From contig JAEZHL010000412.1 of the NCBI GenBank assembly GCA_023416575.1, forward strand, positions 1 through 10,884: a stretch of DNA of 10,884 nucleotides. The letters run 5' to 3'. Source of the DNA: Pseudomonadota bacterium. Lineage in GTDB: Bacteria > Pseudomonadota > Alphaproteobacteria > Rhizobiales > Hyphomicrobiaceae. Under the pieces are notes generated by a model. The model saw nothing but the letters and a program-made list of their open reading frames with translations. It ran no database searches and was not told the DNA's origin. Of the stretch, positions 1 to 6,105 are shown piece after piece (position 1 is the stretch's first letter; each line of letters starts with the position of its first letter). A program made the position numbers and the translations under genes.

Positions 1-947
1 CCGAGATGGCTCATTTTGATGTAGACGCCACCATGCTTCGTCGTGCGGCCCGCGCGCATCTCGGCGTAGATCGCCTGGCTGACCCTATCCCGCGTCGCCC
101 GCTCGGCCTTGGGGTCGACGCGCTCCATGAACCGCTCCATGTTGCCGTTGAGCAGATGCCCACCGGCGCCACGCAATCCCTCCTCGAGCACCGTTCCGGT
201 CATGCGCGTGTCGGGTCCGGCCAGCAGCCCCGTCGGGTGAAACTGCACCATCTCCATGTCGCGCAGTGGCAGCCCGGCGCGGAGCGCCATCGCGAGGCCG
301 TCCATGCTCTTGTCACCCGACGGCGTATGATAGCGGTACATCGTCGGTCCGCCGCCCGTCGCCAGCAGCACGGCCTTCGCCTCGACGAAGCGGAAGATAC
401 CGGTGCGAATGTCGATCATCAGCACGCCAGAGATCGACTCGCCGATCTTGTCCTTGATCAGCGCGATGGCCCGATGCTCCTCGAGTCGCTGAATCGGCCG
501 CGCCCACACCTGCTCCATGAGCCGGTTGATGATCTCGATGCCGGTGAGGTCGCCTTTGTGCACGGTACGATCGAAGGTCTGGCCGGCAAACGCCTTGCCG
601 TGCAGCGAGCCATCAGGATTACGATCGAAGAAGCAGCCGATCTCGTTCTCCAGCTCGCGCACGCGCTCGATGGCGCGCGTCACCAAGGTCCAGGCGAGCT
701 CCTGGTTCGGCAGCCACTTGCCGCCCTCGATGGTGTCCATGAAATGGCGCTCGACGGAGTCGCCCTTGTGCAGCGCCACGTTATAGCCACCCTGCACCAT
801 GCGCGTGCAGCCGCACTTTCCGAGCAGCCCCTTGGTGGCGACCGTGATCGTCGCGTGTGGCGCGGCTTGATGTGCGTGCAGCGCCGCGAACAATCCGGCA
901 CCTCCCGAACCGAGGATCAGGATGTCCGTTCTCGACCGTTCGAGCAT
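1..947 (-). CDS. sdhA: Succinate dehydrogenase/fumarate reductase family flavoprotein subunit (partial, C-terminus outside window)
   Basis: FAD-binding catalytic subunit of a complex II-like enzyme, expected to interconvert succinate and fumarate on the cytoplasmic side of the membrane. Only the first 315 residues are in the window and the frame stays open to base 1. Visible are the N-terminal dinucleotide-binding motif GSGGAG (residues 13-18), a second FAD segment ending QGG (52-54), the FHPTG substrate-site motif (236-240), LRGAGG (258-263) and TRDRVSQA (285-292), whose Arg286 aligns with the catalytic Arg287 of E. coli FrdA. Two departures stand out. The histidine that carries covalent FAD in SdhA/FrdA is replaced by Cys47 (GCT instead of SHT). 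The loop after FHPTG is about six residues longer and reads EEG where E. coli FrdA has TEG. The ATG at 947 lies 7 bases after the preceding stop, with TGAGG overlapping that stop as a plausible ribosome site. Family membership is sure; the exact substrate is not. Confidence 0.9.
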   Translation of the reverse strand, partial: MLERSRTDILILGSGGAGLFAALHAHQAAPHATITVATKGLLGKCGCTRMVQGGYNVALHKGDSVERHFMDTIEGGKWLPNQELAWTLVTRAIERVRELENEIGCFFDRNPDGSLHGKAFAGQTFDRTVHKGDLTGIEIINRLMEQVWARPIQRLEEHRAIALIKDKIGESISGVLMIDIRTGIFRFVEAKAVLLATGGGPTMYRYHTPSGDKSMDGLAMALRAGLPLRDMEMVQFHPTGLLAGPDTRMTGTVLEEGLRGAGGHLLNGNMERFMERVDPKAERATRDRVSQAIYAEMRAGRTTKHGGVYIKMSHL

Positions 948-954
948 GGCGGCC

Positions 955-1320
955 TCAGCTCACGCGCAAGAGGAAAAGGAAGGCGAGCAGCGCCGCCGCA
1001 ACGGCGATCGCGGCTGCGACGAACTTCTGAATCGGCCGCCAGCCCAGGTTCTCGATCACGAGAATGCGCAGCCCGCCGAGCAGGTGCACCGTCAGGAGGA
1101 ACACAAGCCCCGCCTCCGCGAACTTGACGACCGGCTGGTCCGCCCATGACAGGAAGCCATCGAGCCGAGCCTCGCCCTCGATCGCCAAGCCCAGCGCCAG
1201 GAAGTGCAGCGGCAGGAAGCAAGCGAGTGCAACGCCGGAAATCCGATGCACCAGGGCCGCGATCCACAGCCCGCTGCGCCGATGCGCCGTCGTTCGCGTG
1301 TGCTCAATGGGTATCGTCAT
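955..1320 (-). CDS. sdhC: Complex II membrane anchor, SdhC-like cytochrome b subunit
   Basis: Small hydrophobic subunit of 121 residues that should anchor the flavoprotein and iron-sulfur subunits to the inner membrane and take part in quinone and haem b binding. It carries the SdhC signature HRISG at residues 25-29 (Ser and Arg of this motif line the quinone site in E. coli SdhC) and the second-helix motif H79-x3-G83-x-R85, typical of the haem-ligand region. Three membrane segments can be seen, at about 20-46, 70-90 and 99-118. It starts at an ATG 10 bases after the stop of the preceding anchor gene and ends 7 bases before the flavoprotein start, so the three genes look translationally linked. 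The length fits the SdhC/SdhD family. Assigning it as C rather than D rests on the HRISG motif. Confidence 0.8.
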   Translation of the reverse strand: MTIPIEHTRTTAHRRSGLWIAALVHRISGVALACFLPLHFLALGLAIEGEARLDGFLSWADQPVVKFAEAGLVFLLTVHLLGGLRILVIENLGWRPIQKFVAAAIAVAAALLAFLFLLRVS

Positions 1321-1330
1321 TGCAGTCCAA

Positions 1331-1657
1331 TCACATCACCACGGCGAAGACGGCTCGCCCTCCGAGCAGCACGAGCAGCAGGCCGAACGCCCACATCAGC
1401 GCGTCGAGCATCCCGGATCTGAAAGTCGTCCACTCGCGCAGGACCGAGCGGACACCGATGGCGCCATGCGTGGCCGCGAGAACGACGAAGAGGCCGTAGA
1501 ACATCGCCCAGCCGGCGCTCCCACGCGTGCGGCCGAGAATTTCTGCGGCCGACAGGCCGTTCGACGTTGCATAGAAGATGACAATGAGATGGCCGGCGAT
1601 CAGCGGCACCATCAGCGCCGCCGTCAGGCGCTGGAGGATGTAAAGGCGGAGGTTCAT
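1331..1657 (-). CDS. Complex II second membrane anchor subunit (SdhD/FrdC-like)
   Basis: Hydrophobic protein of 108 residues with three predicted membrane helices at about 9-30, 49-71 and 84-107. Helix 1 begins QRLTA (9-13) and holds His23; helix 2 carries H64-x3-G68-x-R70, the same motif spacing as in the neighbouring SdhC-like subunit. This suggests that the two anchors are distant paralogues forming a heterodimer, as in type C succinate:quinone oxidoreductases. It lies between the iron-sulfur gene (46-base gap) and the sdhC-like gene (10-base gap). The ATG at 1657 is supported by GGGAGG upstream at suitable spacing; none of the nearby upstream ATG or GTG codons I checked is in frame. The role is inferred from position and motif; sequence alone is too divergent to decide between SdhD and FrdC/FrdD naming. 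Confidence 0.72.
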   Translation of the reverse strand: MNLRLYILQRLTAALMVPLIAGHLIVIFYATSNGLSAAEILGRTRGSAGWAMFYGLFVVLAATHGAIGVRSVLREWTTFRSGMLDALMWAFGLLLVLLGGRAVFAVVM

Positions 1658-1703
1658 TGCCCGGACCTCCCGAAAACTGCGGGGTACTCCATGCCCGCCA
1701 CCA

Positions 1704-2444
1704 TCACAGCTCCCCCTTCAGATACGCCATCATGGCGCGCCGCTTGAGGCCCGCTATGGAAGCGGTGGGGTTGAGTGACTTGGGGCAGACCTCGGCGCAG
1801 GACTGGTGCGAATGGCAGCTCTGGCAGCCGCCCTCTGCCGTGACGGCCTTCAGGCGCTCGGCCTGGCCCGCGTCCCGCGGATCATTGACGAGCGTCCAGA
1901 CGCGGTTCAATGCGGCCGGGCCGAGATAGTCGTCGTTCCAGCGCGCCGTATCGCAAGCCGCGTAGCAGACGGCGCAATTGATGCATTCGATCGCCTCGTC
2001 GACAGCCATCCGCTCGGGGCTCTCAGGCGAGATGGCAGCGACCGGATCGTGCCGCGTCTGCGACGGCGCGAAGCGAGCCTTGGCCTGCTGCCATTTCTCG
2101 AAGAACGGCGCCATGTCGGTCGTGAGATCCTTGATCACCGGCAGATTGGCGAGCGGCCCAATCTCCAGCGTTCCGTTCTCGACGACGTTGGAAACATGCG
2201 TGCGGCACGTCCAGCGCGGCCGGCCGTTCACCGTCATGGCGCAGGATCCGCACATGCCGACCCGGCACGCGAAGCGATAGGCGAGCGTCGGATCAGCGTT
2301 GCGCTGAACCCAGGTCACGATGTCGAGCACTGTCTGGCTCTCGCGCAACGGCACCGTGAAACGCTGATAGTGGCCATCCTCACGGCCACGCCAGATCAGC
2401 ACCTCGACGCTCGGACAGGCGGTGCCCCCCGTCTCTTCACTCAC
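1704..2444 (-). CDS. sdhB: Succinate dehydrogenase/fumarate reductase iron-sulfur subunit
   Basis: Electron-transfer subunit linking the flavoprotein to the membrane quinone. With the GTG start at 2444 it has 246 residues, normal for the family. All cluster ligands are present. The [2Fe-2S] cluster uses Cys60, Cys65, Cys68 and Cys80. The C-terminal ferredoxin domain has C154-x2-C157-x2-C160-x3-C164 and C210-x5-C216-x3-C220-P. By E. coli SdhB spacing this gives one [4Fe-4S] (154, 157, 160, 220) and one [3Fe-4S] (164, 210, 216). Start choice: an in-frame TTG at 2480 would add 12 residues but has no visible ribosome site, whereas GGGATGG sits 6 bases before the GTG at 2444. It is preceded by the molybdoenzyme gene on the same strand. 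Putting the B subunit first in the complex II set is unlike the common sdhCDAB order. Confidence 0.92.
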   Translation of the reverse strand: MSEETGGTACPSVEVLIWRGREDGHYQRFTVPLRESQTVLDIVTWVQRNADPTLAYRFACRVGMCGSCAMTVNGRPRWTCRTHVSNVVENGTLEIGPLANLPVIKDLTTDMAPFFEKWQQAKARFAPSQTRHDPVAAISPESPERMAVDEAIECINCAVCYAACDTARWNDDYLGPAALNRVWTLVNDPRDAGQAERLKAVTAEGGCQSCHSHQSCAEVCPKSLNPTASIAGLKRRAMMAYLKGEL

Positions 2445-2493
2445 TGGCGTCCATCCCACATCGTTCTTATTTCGACGCAACGTTAGCGCATCA

Positions 2494-3597
2494 TCAGCGA
2501 ACCGTCACTGCTACGGAATGCACCGCATTATTGCCAAAACCGCTGGTGTCCCAGGGCGGCTCGAGCGGCTGCACGTTGCCGGCCGCGTCGGTGGCCCGGC
2601 AGGCGAGCTCGTGATTTCCGCGCGTCGCCTGCCAATTGAAGCGCCACCCACGCCAGGCATATGCACTTGGGGCGGCAGGATCGAGCTGCGCCTCGTGCCA
2701 GACGCCGTCGACGCCCACCTCAACCCTGGCAACGGGAACACTGCCCCCGGACCATGCCCGACCGAAGAGCTCGACCGGCCCCTGGTCGACGAGACGGCGG
2801 CGGGTGTACCAGTCCGGGATGCCGGGCGGCACCATCAGCGACTTCACGCGCATATGCGTGACGGGCACGCCGACATCGCCCCTCTGCTGGCGATAGACAT
2901 AGGTTTCGACCTGCTGGAAACCGTCGAAAGGCCGGTCCAGAACCTCGATGCGGTTCAGCCACTTGACGCTGGCCATGCCGAACCATCCGGGCACGATCAG
3001 ACGCAGTGGGAAACCGTGCTGCGGCAGCAGCGGCTGGCCGTTCATGCTGTGAACGAGCAGCACGTCGTCGGACATGGCGAGATCGGGCTTCAAGCTGCGG
3101 CCGTAATCGTGCTCGACGCCAGCGTCGAAGCCGCGGTCGGCACCGAAGAACGCCACGTCGGCTGCATCGTCGGCCAGGCCAGCGCGCTCGAGCAGGTGGC
3201 GCAACGGTGTGCCGGTCCATTCCGCCGTTCCGACTGCGCCGTTCTCCCAGGGCTGGCTTTGCGCGCGAGGATGGAACTTGGCCCGCCCGTTGCCTGCGCA
3301 TTCGAGCGTCACCGTCAGTGTTCGTTGCGGAAGCTGCACGATCTCCGCCAGCGACACCTCGAACGGCCGCTTCACGCGGCCGCCCACGCGGACCCGCCAC
3401 GCGTCCGCTGATGCGACATGGGGAATGTCGAAATGGATTAGAAGATAATGGAGGCCAGCGGGCGTCAGGTCGTAGCGCAGCGCCTCGAGCGGCAGGCCGG
3501 AATTGCGGTTGGCGAGCCCCACCTCCTCCCGCTTGAAGTCACCTTCGACATGCGGGCGCTTCCCGCGATTGGAGAACGGATGAACGTCGAGCGCCAT
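2494..3597 (-). CDS. Sulfite oxidase-family molybdopterin-dependent oxidoreductase (SoxC/SorA/SUOX-like), no signal peptide
   Basis: Molybdenum-cofactor enzyme of 367 residues with the two-domain sulfite oxidase layout: an oxidoreductase molybdopterin domain (about 55-225) and a C-terminal Mo-co dimerisation domain (about 245-365). Cys100 in LECAGNGR is the expected molybdenum ligand. QHGFPLRL (193-200), the GWFGMASVKWL stretch (204-214) and GPVELFGRAWSGG (273-285) are family signatures. The most likely reaction is oxidation of sulfite to sulfate, but the substrate cannot be read from sequence. There is no Tat leader or haem domain, so the protein looks cytosolic, more like plant sulfite oxidase than periplasmic SoxC or SorA; no SoxD or SorB cytochrome partner is in view. 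Start: the ATG at 3597 has AAGGGA 7 bases upstream; a TTG two codons earlier is too close to that site. The stop lies 13 bases before the TTG and 49 bases before the GTG candidate of sdhB, so co-transcription with the complex II genes is likely. Confidence 0.88.
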   Translation of the reverse strand: MALDVHPFSNRGKRPHVEGDFKREEVGLANRNSGLPLEALRYDLTPAGLHYLLIHFDIPHVASADAWRVRVGGRVKRPFEVSLAEIVQLPQRTLTVTLECAGNGRAKFHPRAQSQPWENGAVGTAEWTGTPLRHLLERAGLADDAADVAFFGADRGFDAGVEHDYGRSLKPDLAMSDDVLLVHSMNGQPLLPQHGFPLRLIVPGWFGMASVKWLNRIEVLDRPFDGFQQVETYVYRQQRGDVGVPVTHMRVKSLMVPPGIPDWYTRRRLVDQGPVELFGRAWSGGSVPVARVEVGVDGVWHEAQLDPAAPSAYAWRGWRFNWQATRGNHELACRATDAAGNVQPLEPPWDTSGFGNNAVHSVAVTVR

Positions 3598-3840
3598 TCG
3601 CAAATCCCTTCTCTGGATCAGGCCGATGGCGACTGTAGCAAGCCACTTTCACTGACGAAAGCGCGCCAGCGTCATGAGGCTGCAGCACTCAGTGGTTGCC
3701 TGACGTCAACCAGACGGTAGAAGTCCCTCCTCAACCACGCGCGGTCGTTTGCCGGACGCCGGAGCTTTGATAGACACAAAAGCACCGGTATTTGAGTCCA
3801 CGTCCGTGGCACTGATCTTGGCCGGGGGGTTTACACGGCA
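3598..3840. promoter_or_regulatory. Divergent intergenic region between the molybdoenzyme gene and kdsD
   Basis: This region must hold the leftward promoter for the molybdoenzyme-complex II set and the rightward promoter for kdsD. No strong sigma-70 promoter is evident. Leftward, a weak pair TTTCGT/TACAGT with a 17-base spacer precedes the ribosome site. Rightward, TTGAGT (3792-3797) is a possible -35 with no good -10. A short inverted repeat CCACG-TC-CGTGG lies at 3798-3809. A G-run at 3824-3829, 11 bases before the kdsD ATG, is its probable ribosome site. Small reading frames here look spurious. Confidence 0.45.
3693..3712. promoter_or_regulatory. 20-bp interrupted palindrome, candidate operator
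   Basis: The two arms TGGTTG and CAACCA are perfect inverted repeats of 6 bases around an 8-base spacer (CCTGACGT); the 3' part also forms the palindrome TGACGTCA. It lies in the divergent intergenic region about 95 bases upstream of the molybdoenzyme start and about 130 bases upstream of kdsD, a suitable place for a dimeric regulator. The minus strand reads TTGACG here, which could also act as a -35 element. No regulator gene is nearby, and a 6-base arm match can arise by chance. Confidence 0.3.
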
Positions 3841-4914
3841 ATGACGACGCAATCGACGGCGCTTCAGCAGGGGCAGATCTCGAACGGGATCGGCGTGGCT
3901 GGCGCCGGCAATGGTGACGGGCGAAACATCGCCGTCGACACGGACGCAGCAGCACGGGCCGTAGCCAGCGGCATCCGCACCTTGGAGATCGAGGCTGATG
4001 GGCTGGCGGCCCTCGCCTCAGCGTTGAAATCCACGCTCGCTGCAGACTTCAGCCGCGCAGTCCGGACCATTGTCGCCGCACGCGGGCGCGTCATCGTCAC
4101 GGGAATCGGCAAGAGCGGTCACATCGGGCAGAAGGTTGCTGCCACACTCGCCTCGACCGGCACGCCCGCCTTCTTCGTGCATCCGAGCGAGGCCGCTCAT
4201 GGCGACCTGGGCATGGTGACGACCGAGGATGTCGTCCTGGCGATGTCCTGGTCCGGCGAGACAGCCGAGCTTGGAAACATCATCACCTACTCGCGCCGCT
4301 TCAAGGTGCCGCTGATCGCGATCACGTCACGGCGCGACTCGGCGCTCGGGCAGTCGTCGGACGTGGTCCTGGAATTGCCGCGCGCTAAGGAGGCCTGCCC
4401 CCATGGACTGGCGCCGACGACGTCCACCACCATGCAGCTCGCTCTGGGCGACTGCCTCGCGATCGCGCTGCTCGAGGCCAAGGGCTTCACGGCACACGAT
4501 TTCAAGATCTTCCATCCCGGTGGCTCGCTCGGCGCGCAGCTGAAGTTCGTTGCCGACGTCATCCACAAGGAGGACCGGCTGCCACTCGCGTCCGAAGACG
4601 AGCCGATGAGCGCCGCCCTCGTCACCATGACGCACAAGAGCTTCGGCTGCCTCGGCGTGGTGGACGCGGATGGTGTGCTCGTGGGGATCGTCACTGACGG
4701 CGACCTGCGCCGACACATGGGCGAGAACCTTCTGACGACCCGGGTGTGTGACGTGATGACGCGGAACCCCAAGACCGTCAGCGCCGGAACGCTCGCCTCG
4801 GCGGCTCTCGAGACGATCAATGCTGCCCGCATCACCGCTCTGTTCGTGGTGGAGAAGGGCAGGCCGATCGGGATCGTGCACATCCACGACCTGCTTCGGA
4901 TCGGCGTGGCTTAG
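3841..4914 (+). CDS. kdsD: Arabinose-5-phosphate isomerase (KdsD/KpsF/GutQ family)
   Basis: Interconverts D-ribulose 5-phosphate and D-arabinose 5-phosphate, the first step towards Kdo of lipopolysaccharide; cytoplasmic. Of 357 residues, a SIS sugar-isomerase domain covers about 70-205, with GIGKSGHIG (88-96), SEAAHGDLG (116-124) and MSWSGETAE (135-143), followed by two CBS domains at about 240-295 and 304-357. Aligned by eye to E. coli KdsD, the catalytic set Lys59, Glu111, Glu152 and His193 corresponds to Lys91, Glu143, Glu184 and His225, all present with a constant offset of 32. The offset shows an N-terminal extension of about 30 residues, rich in Gly, Asn and Gln, which may mean the true start is further in; the ATG at 3841 with a G-run upstream is the best visible choice. 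It is the only plus-strand gene in the window and no other Kdo genes are adjacent. Confidence 0.93.
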   Translation: MTTQSTALQQGQISNGIGVAGAGNGDGRNIAVDTDAAARAVASGIRTLEIEADGLAALASALKSTLAADFSRAVRTIVAARGRVIVTGIGKSGHIGQKVAATLASTGTPAFFVHPSEAAHGDLGMVTTEDVVLAMSWSGETAELGNIITYSRRFKVPLIAITSRRDSALGQSSDVVLELPRAKEACPHGLAPTTSTTMQLALGDCLAIALLEAKGFTAHDFKIFHPGGSLGAQLKFVADVIHKEDRLPLASEDEPMSAALVTMTHKSFGCLGVVDADGVLVGIVTDGDLRRHMGENLLTTRVCDVMTRNPKTVSAGTLASAALETINAARITALFVVEKGRPIGIVHIHDLLRIGVA

Positions 4915-4931
4915 AGCCACCCCGCAAAACG

Positions 4932-4967
4932 CGACTGGCCCGCCGCCAGATGGCAACGGGCCAGTCG
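4932..4967. terminator. Hairpin terminator shared by convergent kdsD and carD
   Basis: A perfect 11-base-pair inverted repeat (CGACTGGCCCG / CGGGCCAGTCG) encloses a 14-base loop that can itself pair GCCA with TGGC. It starts 17 bases after the kdsD stop and lies about 55 bases beyond the carD stop. On the minus strand the stem is followed by CGCGTTTTG, a short T-run, so it fits best as the carD terminator; on the plus strand no T-run follows, though the stem could still end or protect the kdsD transcript. Confidence 0.7.
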
Positions 4968-5022
4968 AAAGCTCATTCACTTGCGAGCGCGGCCGTGAGG
5001 ACCGCATCACGTCCCGCCGTTA

Positions 5023-6105
5023 TCAGGCGGCCTGGATCTCCTCGGCGTCCTCGTCGTCATCAGCACCCTCGGTAGCCGGGCGACGGCCGCGGGCGCTCTT
5101 CGAGAGGACGTCGGTGATCCGCTGCACGGCACCGCGCTCGTCCAGCTTCTCGACGGCGGCGATCTCTCTCGCCATGCGATCCAGTGCCGCCTCGTAGAGC
5201 TGGCGCTCGGAGTAGGACTGCTCCGGTTGCGACTCGGACCGATAGAGGTCACGCACCACTTCGGCGATCGCGACGAGGTCACCCGAGTTGATCTTCGCCT
5301 CATATTCCTGGGCGCGGCGGCTCCACATTGTCCGCTTGATGCGGGCGCGACCCTTGAGGGTTTCCATCGCCTTGCCGACAATGTCCTCATCGGCCAGCTT
5401 GCGCATGCCGACGCTCTCCAGCTTGCCCGTTGGTACGCGCAGCGTCATCTTGTCCTTCTCGAACGTGATGACGAACAGCTCGAGCGTCATGCCGGCAATT
5501 TCCTGCTCCTCGATGCCGACGATGCGACCGACGCCATGGGTCGGATAAACGATATACTCGTTCATCTTAAAGCCATGCCGCTGCTGAACGGACTTCTTGG
5601 GATCAGCCTTGGCGGCAGCGTCCTTGGGCGCGACCGGAGCGGAAATCTTGGCCTGGGTCGGCTTCGCCATCGCTGCAGTCCGCTGCTGAACCGGCGCCGA
5701 CCGGCCGACGCGCGAGTTGCCCGCAGCTGCGCCGGACGGCTTCTCGACTGCCTTGCGGGAGGGGGCAGCCGCTGCCTTCACACCGGCCTTCGGTGCTTCG
5801 GCAGTGGATTTCTCCGCTTCGGTCTTGATGGCTGTGGCTTTCGTGTTCACTGCTGCTGTATTAGACAATTCGCCTGTACTCACTTTTGATTTCTTGGCCA
5901 GAGTTTCGGCTTCCGCCTTGACCTTTGCGGAAGAAGGCCCGCCCGCCTGTTTGCTTGCTGCGACCGACTTCGGCTCGCGTTCAGCTTTGGCGGTCTTGGC
6001 ACTTCCCCTCGCGCTCTCGGTCGTCACGAGCACCTTTTTCTTCTGCGCCATTTTCGTTATCTCACTCTCCAGCGACCCGCGCCCGGTCTTCAGACCGGTC
6101 GCCAT
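5023..6105 (-). CDS. carD: CarD/CdnL family transcriptional regulator with a long Lys/Ala-rich N-terminal tail
   Basis: Binds the RNA polymerase beta subunit and stabilises the open promoter complex, often at rRNA and stress genes. The conserved part starts near residue 177 (HGFKMNEYIVYPTHGVG): the RNA-polymerase-interacting domain covers about 178-235, followed by the helical DNA-contacting domain. W261 in MWSRR matches the conserved tryptophan that wedges into the promoter fork in mycobacterial and Thermus CarD. Two ends are unusual. Residues 20-175 are a low-complexity tail rich in Lys, Ala, Ser, Thr and Pro, resembling histone H1-like C-termini, and the protein ends in an acidic DDDEDAEE stretch. 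The total of 360 residues is about twice the usual CarD length. The ATG at 6105 has GAGGG upstream; an internal ATG at 6051 (giving MAQKKK) is an equally possible start and would drop 18 residues. The gene stands alone between terminator-like hairpins. Confidence 0.92.
   Translation of the reverse strand: MATGLKTGRGSLESEITKMAQKKKVLVTTESARGSAKTAKAEREPKSVAASKQAGGPSSAKVKAEAETLAKKSKVSTGELSNTAAVNTKATAIKTEAEKSTAEAPKAGVKAAAAPSRKAVEKPSGAAAGNSRVGRSAPVQQRTAAMAKPTQAKISAPVAPKDAAAKADPKKSVQQRHGFKMNEYIVYPTHGVGRIVGIEEQEIAGMTLELFVITFEKDKMTLRVPTGKLESVGMRKLADEDIVGKAMETLKGRARIKRTMWSRRAQEYEAKINSGDLVAIAEVVRDLYRSESQPEQSYSERQLYEAALDRMAREIAAVEKLDERGAVQRITDVLSKSARGRRPATEGADDDEDAEEIQAA
6083..6098 (-). promoter_or_regulatory. 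Short hairpin between the two candidate carD starts
   Basis: CCGGTCT and AGACCGG form a perfect 7-base-pair inverted repeat with a 2-base spacer, directly after the ATG at 6105 and 31 bases before the ATG at 6051. If translation begins at 6051, this is a leader hairpin that could affect initiation or RNA stability; if at 6105, it lies in codons 3-8. A 2-base loop is too tight, so the top pair would open. Function is unproven. Confidence 0.3.

Noticed and set aside
6..1127. A 373-codon plus-strand frame opposite the flavoprotein and sdhC-like genes
   Set aside because: It spans the junction of two recognised minus-strand genes, its composition is Arg/His-rich, and no domain is recognised.
2422..3411. 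A 329-codon plus-strand frame opposite the molybdoenzyme
   Set aside because: It is a shadow of a clearly recognised gene; no domain or ribosome site supports it.
3674..3703. A 9-codon leader-like reading frame upstream of kdsD
   Set aside because: It has no ribosome site and no run of regulatory codons; an ATG-to-stop stretch of this size is common by chance.
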